Source: Siminovitchia fordii DSM 16014 = CIP 108821
GTDB taxonomy: Bacteria > Bacillota > Bacilli > Bacillales > Bacillaceae_C
NCBI RefSeq assembly: GCF_000374565.1
Contig: NZ_KB894691.1
Span: 84,600 to 148,599 of the forward strand
Direction of reading: 5' to 3'
DNA length: 64,000 nt
Shown here: positions 16,352-24,933 of the stretch, piece after piece
How positions within the stretch are numbered: the first letter of the stretch is position 1
Layout: every line of letters starts with the position of its first letter
Made by a program: the position numbers and the translations under genes
The notes under the pieces: generated by a model
The model's input: the letters and a program-made list of their open reading frames with translations, nothing else
Databases searched by the model: none
Told to the model about the DNA's origin: nothing

Positions 16352-16739
16352 CTCTTAGGCACTTGATGCCCTCATAAGTTAATTATAACATACGCTTAAT
16401 CACGCAACTTTTTGAGTAACTGTTTATTTTAAGACGTACCGATGTCATTTTATTAACGTATTTTGCAGCAAGTTGGTTTTTGCTGTTTGAAAATGACGGG
16501 CACGAGTCTTAGATTTAAGATCATCACCATTTATGTTTGGCCTTTCGGTTTGATGGCAGACTTTTGTAGCCACAGGTTTAATTTCCTGCGTTCATTTTAT
16601 TAACCAACGCATTTTTCTGAGGGAATTGAGATTAAATTCCTACATAAAAACTCTAATTAATAAAGCGCTGATCAAAACCTGTTACGAATCCTCCCGCAAT
16701 GACAAGGGCATTCCTGCCAACAGTCACCTTCCCCCATTG
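16352..16739. other. Intergenic stretch, no gene recognised
   Basis: No start-supported reading frame. About 47 codons without a start codon are open on the minus strand (roughly 16453-16600, rich in Lys, Thr and Asn), but they match nothing I recognise. Confidence 0.4.
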
Positions 16740-18254
16740 TCAGTAGAGTCCCTCTTTCTTCAAAAAATCTTTCGCAACCTTTTCTGGCGACATTCCATCA
16801 ACATTCACTTTATAATTCATCTCACGCATCTCATCATCTGTAATTTTTCCGGCCAATTGATTTAAGGCCTTCACCACTTCCGGGTATTGTTCACTTTTTT
16901 CGCGATTCATAAGCGGAGCACCCTGGTATGGCGGGAATAGATGCTTGTCATCCTCCAGTACAACAAGCTTATAATGTTCAATTTCACTGTCTGTTGAATA
17001 GGCGTCGATCAGATTGATATCACCGGATTCAACCGCAGTATATCGCAGCTTCGGTTCCATCGTTTTCACGGAAGGAAATTGAAATCCATACAGCTTTTGT
17101 ATTCCGACATACCCATCTTCACGATCGGAGAACTCCAATGTGAAGCCGGCTTTGATTTTATCAGAAATAGTTTCCAGATCCGAAATAGTGGAAATGCCAA
17201 ATTGATCGACAATCTCCTCAGGCACGGCCAACGCATACGTGTTATTATAATTCATCGGTTCCAGCAATAAGAGATCAAACTTCTCCAGCATCCCATCTCT
17301 TGCCTGCTCGTATACTTCCTCCCTGTCGGTGCTGACCGCTTCCTCTTTTAAAAACTCGGAGATGGCCGTTCCAGTAAATTCAGGGTAAATATCAATACTT
17401 TCACTCCTTAAGGCATTGAACAAAAAAGAGGTTTTTCCAAGCCCCGGCTTCAACTCAACTTGGAGATCAGTATTTTCTTCAATCAGTACTTTGTACATAT
17501 TAATTAGAATTTCAGGTTCGGAACCAAGCTTCCCTGCAATGACCAGCTCCTTTTTTTTGCCGCCGACCGTAAATGGAATGACAATGATCAACAAGGCAGC
17601 AACGGCTATGACTCCGATCACACCGGCTGATTTTTTAAAAGAAAGTTGTTCGAATCGACGGAGAAGAATGTCGAATAGAATGGCCAAAAGAGCTGACGGG
17701 ACCGCACCAAGCACAATAAGAGCTGAATTGTTTCGGTCGATTCCAAGCAAAATGATATCACCTAAACCGCCTGCTCCGATTAACGCTGCAAGGGTGGCCG
17801 TTCCGACGATGAGGACCATACCTGTCCGAATTCCAGCCATGATGACGGGCATCGCAAGCGGAAGTTCGACTTTCATCAATTGCTGACGTTTATTCATTCC
17901 CATTGCTCTGGCTGCTTCCGTCAATGAAGGGTCAACCTCTTTGATGCCCGTATAGGTATTCCGTAAAATGGGAAGAAGCGCATAAACGACCAGAGCAATG
18001 ACTGCCGGGATTTTCCCTATTCCGAGCAGCGGGATCAACAATCCAAGCAACGCCAATGACGGGATGGTCTGCAACACGGCGGTGATGCCGATGATGCTTT
18101 CAGCCGCTTTTTTATTCTTTGTTAAAAAAATCCCAAGCGGGATCGCTATCAAAACGGCAAAAAACAGTGCAATGAATGACAACTCGATATGTTCCAGTAA
18201 TGCCGAGACCAATTCTCCTTTTCTATCCTGGAAAACCTTTACAAAATCACTCAT
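16740..18254 (-). CDS. ABC permease fused to substrate-binding domain (OpuF/EgtU-like)
   Basis: About 504 residues. Residues 1-220 form an OpuC-type permease with about six helices and the EAA-like segment GIKEVDPSLTEAARAMGMNK. A further membrane helix near residue 235 leads into a substrate-binding domain (about 245-504; KKELVIAGKLGSEPEI, then PEFTGTA, NNTYALAVPEE, DAYSTDSEIEHY). This hybrid layout is known from OpuF of Bacillus (glycine betaine), BilE of Listeria and EgtU (ergothioneine), so the substrate is a quaternary amine or ergothioneine. The ATG at 18254 overlaps the ATPase gene by 8 bases and follows GAGAGG. The partner ATPase is directly upstream. Confidence 0.85.
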   Translation of the reverse strand: MSDFVKVFQDRKGELVSALLEHIELSFIALFFAVLIAIPLGIFLTKNKKAAESIIGITAVLQTIPSLALLGLLIPLLGIGKIPAVIALVVYALLPILRNTYTGIKEVDPSLTEAARAMGMNKRQQLMKVELPLAMPVIMAGIRTGMVLIVGTATLAALIGAGGLGDIILLGIDRNNSALIVLGAVPSALLAILFDILLRRFEQLSFKKSAGVIGVIAVAALLIIVIPFTVGGKKKELVIAGKLGSEPEILINMYKVLIEENTDLQVELKPGLGKTSFLFNALRSESIDIYPEFTGTAISEFLKEEAVSTDREEVYEQARDGMLEKFDLLLLEPMNYNNTYALAVPEEIVDQFGISTISDLETISDKIKAGFTLEFSDREDGYVGIQKLYGFQFPSVKTMEPKLRYTAVESGDINLIDAYSTDSEIEHYKLVVLEDDKHLFPPYQGAPLMNREKSEQYPEVVKALNQLAGKITDDEMREMNYKVNVDGMSPEKVAKDFLKKEGLY

Positions 18255-19197
18255 TTTCATAGCCTCTCTCATCCAAATGGCTTGCCATATATTCAATGAT
18301 CCTGCGTCTGTCTATTAAACCGATGGACTTTCCGCCCTTTTCCACGACAACCTTTTCATGCTGCGATAAACTTTCCAGAACTTCAGCCAGAGAAACAACC
18401 GTAGGGAGACGGAGTGGAACATCTGATTCGTCCAAAGGAAGGACAAGCGGCTCAAGATTGATTCTACCATCCGGTTTATGTATTCCGACAAAATCACGCA
18501 CAAAGTTGTTTACTGGATGATGTAAGATTTCATCCGGAGATCCGATTTGAAGGACCTTTCCTTCTTTCATGATGCAGATCCTATCACCAAGTTTAAGTGC
18601 TTCACGGATGTCATGCGTCACAAAGACAATTGTTTTATTAATTGTCTGCTTCAAATGCAGCATATCATTCTGCAGCTTTTCCCTGCTGATTGGATCGAGG
18701 GCACTGAATGGCTCATCCATTAGAATAATACGAGGATCTGCCGCCAATGCCCTGGCGACTCCAATACGTTGCTGCTGGCCTCCTGAAAGCTCCGCCGGCT
18801 TTCGGTTTCGATAAATAGCCGGGTTCAATCCAACCATTTCCAGCAGTTTGTCCACCCTGTCTTGAATTTGTTTTCGGCCCCACATTTTCAACTCCGGCAC
18901 AATTGCGATGTTTTCTGCGATCGTCATATGGGGAAAAAGCGCAATCTGCTGAAGTACATAGCCGATGTTCCAACGCAATTCATGTATGTCATATTCAGTA
19001 ATCTTTTTATCATCTATAAAAATGCTGCCTTCTGAGACATCAATCAAACGGTTAATCATCTTCAGGGTTGTCGTTTTTCCACAGCCGCTCGGACCGATTA
19101 ATACAAAAAACTCATTTTCTTGTATGTGTAAATCAAGCTTGTCGACAGCCTTTGTCCGATGCTCATATAGCTTCGACACTCCATCGAATGTAATCAT
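18247..19197 (-). CDS. ABC transporter ATPase of the osmolyte/ergothioneine uptake family
   Basis: 316 residues. Walker A GPSGCGKTT, Q-loop, signature LSGGQQQR, Walker B IILMDEPFSALDP and the switch His in VTHDIREA are intact. After the nucleotide-binding domain comes a short regulatory tail (about 235-316) whose end resembles a single CBS motif (EKGGKSIGLIDRRRIIEY); OpuCA and OpuAA proteins usually carry two. It energises the fused permease/binding protein encoded immediately downstream. No soluble binding-protein gene is present, which agrees with the fusion design. Confidence 0.9.
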   Translation of the reverse strand: MITFDGVSKLYEHRTKAVDKLDLHIQENEFFVLIGPSGCGKTTTLKMINRLIDVSEGSIFIDDKKITEYDIHELRWNIGYVLQQIALFPHMTIAENIAIVPELKMWGRKQIQDRVDKLLEMVGLNPAIYRNRKPAELSGGQQQRIGVARALAADPRIILMDEPFSALDPISREKLQNDMLHLKQTINKTIVFVTHDIREALKLGDRICIMKEGKVLQIGSPDEILHHPVNNFVRDFVGIHKPDGRINLEPLVLPLDESDVPLRLPTVVSLAEVLESLSQHEKVVVEKGGKSIGLIDRRRIIEYMASHLDERGYENE

Positions 19198-19344
19198 AGG
19201 ATCCTCCTTTTTACCAAAAATGCATAGTCGCGTTAATTGTCGCAGTAGGCTAAAGAAAAATCAAATAGTATGAGTTTCTTTGAAAATTTTTATGAATCCA
19301 ATAGTCCAGTCTATCCGTACTTAGGTTAAAAGGACGGTGGAAAA

Positions 19345-20130
19345 ATGAATAATCATGAGATAGACTATAAAATTTTTGGCGATGACATGCAGTTTGTAGA
19401 AGTTGAATTGGATCCTGGTGAAACTGTTGTTGCAGAAGCCGGAAGCTTGATGATGATGGATGATCGCATTCATATGGAAACAGTTTTTGGAGACGGTTCT
19501 TCCCAAAGCGGAGGACTGATGGACAAACTGATTGGCGCTGGCAAACGGGTTCTGACAGGAGAAAGCCTGTTTATGACGACGTTTACGAATGAAGGAAGCG
19601 GAAAAAAGCATGTTTCATTTGCCTCACCTTACCCCGGAAAAATCATTCCGATGGATTTAAGTGAACTGAATGGAAAAATCATCTGCCAAAAAGATGCATT
19701 TTTATGCGCAGCAAAAGGCGTATCTGTAGGAATTGAGTTCCAGCGTAAATTGGGGACAAGCTTTTTCGGGGGAGAAGGATTCATCATGCAGAAGCTGGAA
19801 GGCGATGGAATGGCGTTCGTCCATGCGGGAGGGACGATTCACCAAAAGGTACTGGGACCGGGAGAAACCTTGAAAATAGACACCGGGTGCTTAGTGGCCA
19901 TGACCCATGATGTGGATTACGACATTGAGTTTGTCCGCGGCGTGAAAACAGCATTGTTCGGAGGAGAAGGGCTCTTCTTTGCCACATTAAAGGGACCAGG
20001 GACTGTTTGGGTACAGTCACTGCCATTCAGCAGGCTGGCCAGCCGCGTATTTGCAGCCATGCCTGCAGGCGGAGGATCGAAGGATGAAGGCGGTATCGGC
20101 GGACTGTTTAATATGTTTAGCGACAGATAA
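19345..20130 (+). CDS. AIM24 / TIGR00266 family protein
   Basis: 261 residues with the glycine-rich beta repeats of the AIM24 group: [12 protein letters not shown] near the N-terminus, [16 protein letters not shown] and [21 protein letters not shown] later. Bacterial members are soluble and of unsettled function; the mitochondrial namesake affects inner-membrane organisation. A C-terminal Gly/Phe-rich tail is present. GGACGGTGG precedes the ATG and a bidirectional terminator follows. It is divergent from the ABC transporter genes and appears to be a single-gene unit. Confidence 0.82.
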   Translation: MNNHEIDYKIFGDDMQFVEVELDPGETVVAEAGSLMMMDDRIHMETVFGDGSSQSGGLMDKLIGAGKRVLTGESLFMTTFTNEGSGKKHVSFASPYPGKIIPMDLSELNGKIICQKDAFLCAAKGVSVGIEFQRKLGTSFFGGEGFIMQKLEGDGMAFVHAGGTIHQKVLGPGETLKIDTGCLVAMTHDVDYDIEFVRGVKTALFGGEGLFFATLKGPGTVWVQSLPFSRLASRVFAAMPAGGGSKDEGGIGGLFNMFSDR

Positions 20131-20162
20131 TGAGAAGAGCCTGGGACAAAACCCAGTAAATA

Positions 20163-20215
20163 GAAAAAGAGTGGCATCCACCAACACAAGTTGGTAACCA
20201 TGCCACTCTTTGTTT
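20163..20215. terminator. Bidirectional terminator
   Basis: AAAGAGTGGCAT...ATGCCACTCTTT with an inner CCAAC/GTTGG pairing, between convergent genes. Confidence 0.8.
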
Positions 20216-20236
20216 TAGGTTGGGTTTATTTAATTC

Positions 20237-20593
20237 CTATTTTCGTGGATTGACTCTGAGGATAGTTCCGCAGGGATCCGAAATCCAGTAACCCTCTGAG
20301 TTCTCGTGTACCTCCACTTCGTCTCTTCTATTAATGTGATTCTCTTGTAAATACTCTGCTGCTATCTTCACATTGTCTGTCTGAATCTCCAGCCATACAT
20401 CTTGTTGAGAATAATTATCCATACAATCCAACCAGAGTGTGGCATCGCCAAACTGAAAAGCATGTGACTCAGACATGAAGCCCAAATATGGCAACTTTAT
20501 AACTTCCTTATAAAAGTGCACCGTCTCGCTGTATTTGAATTTAGGAATCTTTAGAGCAATGTTATTTCCACCTTTGAATTCTCCTCTTGCCAT
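20237..20593 (-). CDS. VOC-family (glyoxalase-like) protein
   Basis: About 118 residues from the ATG at 20593 (MARGEFKGGNNIALKIP). One vicinal-oxygen-chelate domain is visible, with ETVHFYKEV, a FQFGDATLWLD strand, VWLEIQTDN and a terminal YWISDPCGTILRV. Such proteins bind a metal and small electrophiles or antibiotics; several Bacillus members have no known substrate. The upstream in-frame extension to 20707 lacks a ribosome binding site, and the 20593 start has only a weak GGAA, so the start is uncertain. Confidence 0.72.
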   Translation of the reverse strand: MARGEFKGGNNIALKIPKFKYSETVHFYKEVIKLPYLGFMSESHAFQFGDATLWLDCMDNYSQQDVWLEIQTDNVKIAAEYLQENHINRRDEVEVHENSEGYWISDPCGTILRVNPRK

Positions 20594-20820
20594 TTCCAAA
20601 CATTTATTTTTATCTTTACTATACCAGCTGTTACTGTTTTCCGTTTCTTCCAGATTGCTATTTTTTTGCCGATCTTCAACAATCTGGCCCAATTTTTGGA
20701 AGAACATTAGGTAATATTGGGTTATTTCACCATAAAAAACCTTTAGAAAAATATATCCAAAGGAGGAAAACTTCTCAAGTTATTGGAATATCCTTTGTAT
20801 ATCAACGATTCAAATAACCT

Positions 20821-20870
20821 ATAAAAATGGTTCCAACCATCAAAAGTCCGATGGTTGGAACCATTTTTAT
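20821..20870. terminator. Bidirectional terminator downstream of the tetR-type gene
   Basis: AAATGGTTCCAACCATC...GATGGTTGGAACCATTT, a near-perfect 17-bp stem with flanking A/T runs. Confidence 0.85.
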
Positions 20871-20898
20871 TATTTTGGGCTAGTTATGTCCCAGCCCC

Positions 20899-21549
20899 TT
20901 ATTCGTTGGGGCTTAATCCTTTGACCAAAAACTGGATCGTTCTTTCCATTTCCTTTTCATCATCCCACTGATCAGGGGGCAAGATGAAAAATCGGGCCAT
21001 CAGATGTCCAAAAATGGTTGAAAGAAATAGGCGGAAGACGCTTTCAGGCGGCATATCAATGATATCTCCTTTCTCCTGGTAATGCCGGACAACCTTTTCC
21101 ATACGAGTGTATATTTTAGCCGCGATATGCTCCTTGAATTGTCCCTGAAGTTCCTGATGAAAAGGCAGCTCCTGCACAAGAATCCTGAATAACTGTATAT
21201 TTTTTTCTAAAAAAACTTCTCGGTTTTTAATCATTGCTCTCAAAAAATCTTCCAGAGAATCATAATTTTTATCCAACACCCGGTTGATATCCTTTATGAC
21301 AAATGGAGCAATCATCTTGGCCATCATCGGCGCCACAATGGACAATAGCAGTTCTTTCTTCGTTCTATAGTGCCGAAAAATGGTTCCTTCAGCGACACCT
21401 GCCTTTTTTGCTATTTCACTCGTTGATGTGGCGGCATATCCTTTTTCCGCAAAAATTTCAACAGCTGCGGTAATAATTTTTTTCTGTTTAGGTGTGAATT
21501 CTTCCTCATCCAAAGATAATTCATCCCAAATCTGGTTTTGCTCAAACAT
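20899..21549 (-). CDS. TetR/AcrR-family regulator of the adjacent ABC exporter
   Basis: About 216 residues. The N-terminal helix-turn-helix (about 20-66; IITAAVEIFAEKGYAATSTS then GVAEGTIFRHYRTKKEL) is typical of TetR regulators. The C-terminal part is a helical ligand and dimer domain. It is the third gene of an operon after an ABC ATPase and an ABC-2 permease (14-base gap), which suggests autoregulation of the exporter. A palindrome of the expected type lies at the operon promoter (23334-23349). The ATG at 21549 follows AGAGAGGA; the longer frame to 21594 is unsupported. Confidence 0.85.
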   Translation of the reverse strand: MFEQNQIWDELSLDEEEFTPKQKKIITAAVEIFAEKGYAATSTSEIAKKAGVAEGTIFRHYRTKKELLLSIVAPMMAKMIAPFVIKDINRVLDKNYDSLEDFLRAMIKNREVFLEKNIQLFRILVQELPFHQELQGQFKEHIAAKIYTRMEKVVRHYQEKGDIIDMPPESVFRLFLSTIFGHLMARFFILPPDQWDDEKEMERTIQFLVKGLSPNE

Positions 21550-21562
21550 ATTAGATTCCTCT

Positions 21563-22591
21563 CTATAATTTCCGATATTTTCTAAGGGCAGCAATATTCA
21601 AGATCATGAATAATAGTGCGAAGCCCAGCAGTACAGCCAGATTCAGAGCAATTTCGCCCAGTCCATTTCCTCTGACCATGACATCCCTTAAAGCATCTGC
21701 TGCATAATAAAGTGGTGTAAGCGGGCCTACCCAGCTTAACCAATCCGAAATGGTTTCCAGATTGAACAGACCTGAAAAAAATATTTGCGGAACGACAATA
21801 ATCGGAATGAATTGAATCATCTGCAGTTCATTGTTTGCAAACGAAGAGAGTAAAATTCCGAGAGTCAAAGCCGTCAATGACAGCAGCAATATGATCAAAA
21901 GCACGTTCCAAAACGAGCCTTCCATCAACATACCCAACGCGTAAATACTGTAGGCAGCAATAATTGTTGCCTGCACAAGTGTAAAAAGACCAAAGCCGAC
22001 CACATACCCCAGGACAATTTCCCATTTTCTGAGCGGTGTTGATAACAGGCGCTCCAATGTCCCTGTCGTCCTTTCTCTTATAAAAGATACCCCTGCAATG
22101 AGGAACACGAAGAAAAAAACAAAAAAGCCGAGAAGGACAGGCCCGAAATAATCAAACTGACTCATGCCAGCAGATCCGTGTAGATAATGGATATTCATAT
22201 CTGCCGATCCGTTTTGTTCTTGGAGTGGCTTGAACGCCCTTTGTATCCATTTCATCGCCGCCCCATTAATGAGCGGGTCACTACCTTCAAGATAAACCAA
22301 CGGCCGCATCTGATCAAATAGAAGATAGCCGTCCAATTCACCGGAAGATAACAATTCCTTGGCTTGCTTCTCTCCTTTTAATTGGGTTATATGAGCACCC
22401 TTAAGATTCATTTTATCCTCAATCTGTTCCGGAACATTCACTAGCCCAATTTTTGGTGTATAGTCATCCCCGTTAAAAACAAGATGAAGCATCGTCAAAA
22501 CAAGAATAGGCGCAAAGACTAAAAGACCGATGGTTCTTTTATCCCTGCCGATTTGCTGCAGGATCCTTTTCACCAGTGCCATAACTCTCAT
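21563..22591 (-). CDS. ABC-2 type exporter permease
   Basis: 342 residues. One N-terminal helix is followed by a roughly 140-residue extracellular region, then five closely packed helices starting with the FDYFGPVLLGFFVFFFVF stretch and the conserved SFIRERTTGTLERLLSTPL segment. This is the YhgE/DrrB-like ABC-2 layout used in drug or lipid export. The ATG follows GGAGG and overlaps the ATPase stop by one base (TGATG). Substrate unknown. Confidence 0.87.
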   Translation of the reverse strand: MRVMALVKRILQQIGRDKRTIGLLVFAPILVLTMLHLVFNGDDYTPKIGLVNVPEQIEDKMNLKGAHITQLKGEKQAKELLSSGELDGYLLFDQMRPLVYLEGSDPLINGAAMKWIQRAFKPLQEQNGSADMNIHYLHGSAGMSQFDYFGPVLLGFFVFFFVFLIAGVSFIRERTTGTLERLLSTPLRKWEIVLGYVVGFGLFTLVQATIIAAYSIYALGMLMEGSFWNVLLIILLLSLTALTLGILLSSFANNELQMIQFIPIIVVPQIFFSGLFNLETISDWLSWVGPLTPLYYAADALRDVMVRGNGLGEIALNLAVLLGFALLFMILNIAALRKYRKL

Positions 22592-23313
22592 CAGGATGCA
22601 CCTCCATATATGAGGAACGCCTCTTCTATCGAGCTTGAACTCGTATCTTGCTTCAATTGCTCCGGAGTTCCTACGGCGATAAGTTGACCTTCACGAATCA
22701 GGCCCAAACGATCACATTTTTCCGCTTCGTCCATGACATGAGTTGTTACAATCAGCGTCTTTCCTTCCTCTTTTAAAAGATGGAAAGCTTCCCAAACATT
22801 TTTTCTCAAAACTGGATCAATGCCGACCGTCGGTTCATCCAATATTAACAATTCAGGCTGATGCAACAAGGCAATGGCCAAGGACAGCCTTCTTTTCATA
22901 CCGCCCGAATAATTGGAAACCTGCTTTCCAAGATGGCCGGTTAATTGGACAAGCTCCATCACCTCCATGATTCTTTGCTTTCGATCTTTTTTCTTCAGGC
23001 CATATAAGGCTGCAAAAAATTCAAGATTTTCCTGGGCTCTCAAATCCATATATAGCGCATCCGATTGAGCCATATATCCCAGCTTTTCAATCAAATGCAA
23101 GGAAGGCATCCTTTCATGAAAAACTTCAATTTCACCGGATGTGGGCACTTCCAGACCAGCGATTTCCTTAACTAAAGTCGTTTTCCCTGCCCCTGAAGGT
23201 CCAAGCAGGCCAAAAATTTCCCCTTGTTGAATCTCGAGATCAATGTTTTTCAGAATTTCCATCGTTCCAAACTTTTTAGAGACACTGCGGATTGAAACAC
23301 AGGAATCTTTCAA
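22591..23313 (-). CDS. ABC exporter ATPase
   Basis: About 240 residues with Walker A GPSGAGKTT, signature NYSGGMKRRLS, Walker B LLILDEPTVGIDP and the switch His in VTTHVMDEA. It is of the CcmA/DrrA class that pairs with ABC-2 permeases, and the permease is encoded directly downstream with a one-base overlap. The TTG at 23313 has AGAAGGAG eight bases before it. A GTG at 23349 is in frame but lies inside the palindromic operator and has no ribosome binding site. Confidence 0.88.
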   Translation of the reverse strand: MKDSCVSIRSVSKKFGTMEILKNIDLEIQQGEIFGLLGPSGAGKTTLVKEIAGLEVPTSGEIEVFHERMPSLHLIEKLGYMAQSDALYMDLRAQENLEFFAALYGLKKKDRKQRIMEVMELVQLTGHLGKQVSNYSGGMKRRLSLAIALLHQPELLILDEPTVGIDPVLRKNVWEAFHLLKEEGKTLIVTTHVMDEAEKCDRLGLIREGQLIAVGTPEQLKQDTSSSSIEEAFLIYGGAS

Positions 23314-23333
23314 ATTTTTCACTCCTTCTCTTG

Positions 23334-23349
23334 GTGAGTGATTACTCAC
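23334..23349. promoter_or_regulatory. Putative TetR-family operator
   Basis: GTGAGT-GATT-ACTCAC, a perfect 6-4-6 inverted repeat, immediately downstream of a TATAAT -10 (23355-23360, minus strand) and upstream of the ABC-TetR operon. Confidence 0.68.
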
Positions 23350-23416
23350 TTTTTATTATAAACGAATTTTACTAAAATTAGAAGTGTTAATATCGGATTC
23401 CGGCCCTTTGAGGTAT

Positions 23417-23444
23417 TTTCACATAAGAAGTATTAAGGTATAAT
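23417..23444 (+). promoter_or_regulatory. Promoter of the antisense antitoxin RNA
   Basis: TATAAT at 23439-23444, with a TTTTCA-like -35 about 17 bases upstream. It points towards the 3' end of the toxin gene on the other strand. Confidence 0.5.
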
Positions 23445-23450
23445 GATGGG

Positions 23451-23591
23451 AGAAGCTCTATAAGATAGAATGATCGTCTCGGCGCTGGGAACACCGAAAC
23501 GATCCTACAATAGCAGGTCCCGCCGGGGATCAGCACAGTGTGTACTAAAGCCGCCTGGAGGGTCATCTCAAAGGCGGCTTTAGTCTTTTTT
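23451..23591 (+). ncRNA. Predicted antisense antitoxin RNA of a type I toxin-antitoxin pair
   Basis: A predicted transcript of about 140 nt between the promoter at 23417-23444 and a strong terminator (TAAAGCCGCC...GGCGGCTTTA, 23546-23582, then AGTCTTTTTT). It contains at least one more dyad (GATCGTCTCGG...CCGAAACGATC). Its 3' end overlaps the toxin reading frame on the opposite strand, and the terminator stem includes the toxin stop codon. This convergent overlap is the arrangement of known Bacillus pairs such as txpA/RatA and bsrG/SR4. Expression is inferred. Confidence 0.55.
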
Positions 23592-23660
23592 AAATGACAG
23601 AATGGCCACAATCAAAACAGCAAAACCAATCATAGACGTGATAGATTCGTATACTGTCAT
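23580..23660 (-). CDS. Small holin-like type I toxin (Hol-Tox/TxpA-like), 26 aa
   Basis: A 26-residue peptide that begins MTVYESITSM, continues as one hydrophobic helix (IGFAVLIVAIL) and ends SFKKD. The MTVYES-x-x-x-MI-x-F start and the Lys-rich end are the hallmarks of the small holin-like toxins of Firmicutes, which insert into the membrane. GGGGGAGGTGGTGCC precedes the ATG, giving a very strong ribosome binding site. A TTCGCA-N16-TATAAT promoter lies upstream at 23727-23754, leaving a leader of about 60 nt. An antisense RNA is predicted across its 3' end. Confidence 0.75.
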   Translation of the reverse strand: MTVYESITSMIGFAVLIVAILSFKKD

Positions 23661-23726
23661 GGCACCACCTCCCCCGCGAGAAGTGTGCACGGACCGCCCT
23701 TGAGAAACCTGTTCTATTGTTCTTAT

Positions 23727-23754
23727 ATTATACCATTTTTTCAACAAATGCGAA
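23727..23754 (-). promoter_or_regulatory. SigmaA promoter of the small toxin mRNA
   Basis: Reverse strand TTCGCA, 16 bases, TATAAT. Confidence 0.6.
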
Positions 23755-23798
23755 CATATGTTTTTATTTTGTTACTTTAGAACGAGGAGGCGAATAAG

Positions 23799-24350
23799 TT
23801 GGCTCATGCTCTTGTCATTGGTGGAACGGGAATGCTGTCAGATACCGTTCACTGGCTTGCCCAACAACATTACCGAGTATCTGTGATAGCAAGAAACCGT
23901 AGGCGGATGGAAAAATTGATCGGCCAATCAAAAAAACCTTCTGCCATTATCCCTGTGCTCGTCGATTACTGTAATGAAATAGATCTTCGCAATGAGATCA
24001 AGAGGATTATTCACGAAAATGGGGAGATCAAATTGGTTGTGGCCTGGGTCCATTCTATAGGAAAAAATGCTTTGCCCGTTATCGCAGAGGTCATTTCAAA
24101 AAACAGCAAAAACAAGTGGAAGCTCTTTCATATACTGGGCAGCAGTACGGATCTGAAAAAGGCAGTCCAAGAGGTAGACATACCGTCCGGATGTGATTAT
24201 CGCCAAGTTCAGCTAGGATTTGTCATTGAACATGGCCATTCTCGGTGGCTGACCCATAAAGAAATATCACACGGCATCATCGACTGCATTCAAAAAGATG
24301 CCCCGCTTCATGTTGTTGGCACTGTTGAACCATGGGAATTGCATCCATGA
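23799..24350 (+). CDS. Rossmann-fold protein resembling short-chain dehydrogenases
   Basis: 183 residues starting at a TTG with GAGGAGG nine bases upstream. The N-terminus ALVIGGTGMLSDTVHWLAQ is a dinucleotide-binding glycine motif, followed by a basic VIARNRRRMEKL strand and helix that suggests NADP preference. A LVVAWVHSIGKNAL segment takes the place of the usual NNAG region. The Tyr-x-x-x-Lys catalytic pair of classical SDRs is not evident, so this could be an atypical or non-catalytic member. It stands alone, between the toxin locus and a terminator. Confidence 0.72.
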   Translation: MAHALVIGGTGMLSDTVHWLAQQHYRVSVIARNRRRMEKLIGQSKKPSAIIPVLVDYCNEIDLRNEIKRIIHENGEIKLVVAWVHSIGKNALPVIAEVISKNSKNKWKLFHILGSSTDLKKAVQEVDIPSGCDYRQVQLGFVIEHGHSRWLTHKEISHGIIDCIQKDAPLHVVGTVEPWELHP

Positions 24351-24381
24351 AAAGAAGTCTGCTGGCCGCAGACTTCTTTGC
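24350..24381. terminator. Bidirectional terminator
   Basis: AAAGAAGTCTGC-TGGCC-GCAGACTTCTTT between convergent genes. Confidence 0.85.
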
Positions 24382-24825
24382 TCATATCGTATAGTTCAGC
24401 CAATCAGCGCGTTTTCCACCCATTTTTTCATAAAAGCGCTGTGCGCGGTAGTTGTCAGGGGCGGTCACCCAAGACATATGGAAATAACCATTCTCCTTGG
24501 TATAGTCCTCGCAGGCTTTAAACAGTGCCTGTGCAACGCCTGCTCCCCTCTCCTCTTCAACAACATACAAATCATTCATAACCGTTATTTTATCCGCCCT
24601 TGTTGTACTGTATGTGAAGTACAGAGTCGCAAAACCTGCCAGCTTTCCACCTTTTTCGGCTACGAATTGGATCCCTTCCTCTTTTTCAAGCAGTAGTTCA
24701 ATGATATAGTGCATTTTTTCAACTTCCGGCCTTGGCCTTTGGTAAAAATCCACAACATACTCATACATAAGCATTGTTAACTCATCTCTATCTTTCTTCT
24801 CAGCTGCCCTTACATTGATTGACAT
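24382..24825 (-). CDS. GNAT family N-acetyltransferase
   Basis: 147 residues, full length for a single GNAT domain. It shows FVAEKGGKLAGFATLYF, the acetyl-CoA segment VVEEERGAGVAQALF (in place of Q/R-x-x-G-x-G/A) and a late APDNYRAQRFYEKMGGKR. It resembles the spermidine/diamine-acetyltransferase-like subgroup, but the substrate is unknown. It is transcribed away from the MocR-type regulator next door, sharing a 108-base intergenic region, so that regulator might control it. Confidence 0.8.
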   Translation of the reverse strand: MSINVRAAEKKDRDELTMLMYEYVVDFYQRPRPEVEKMHYIIELLLEKEEGIQFVAEKGGKLAGFATLYFTYSTTRADKITVMNDLYVVEEERGAGVAQALFKACEDYTKENGYFHMSWVTAPDNYRAQRFYEKMGGKRADWLNYTI

Positions 24826-24933
24826 AGATCATTCCCCCATTCCAATGTATTACATAAAAGGTTATAGTAAATTTGTACACTAAGAAAGATACAGTTAATT
24901 AAAATTCAACCAGTACAGATACGAGGTGATTTC

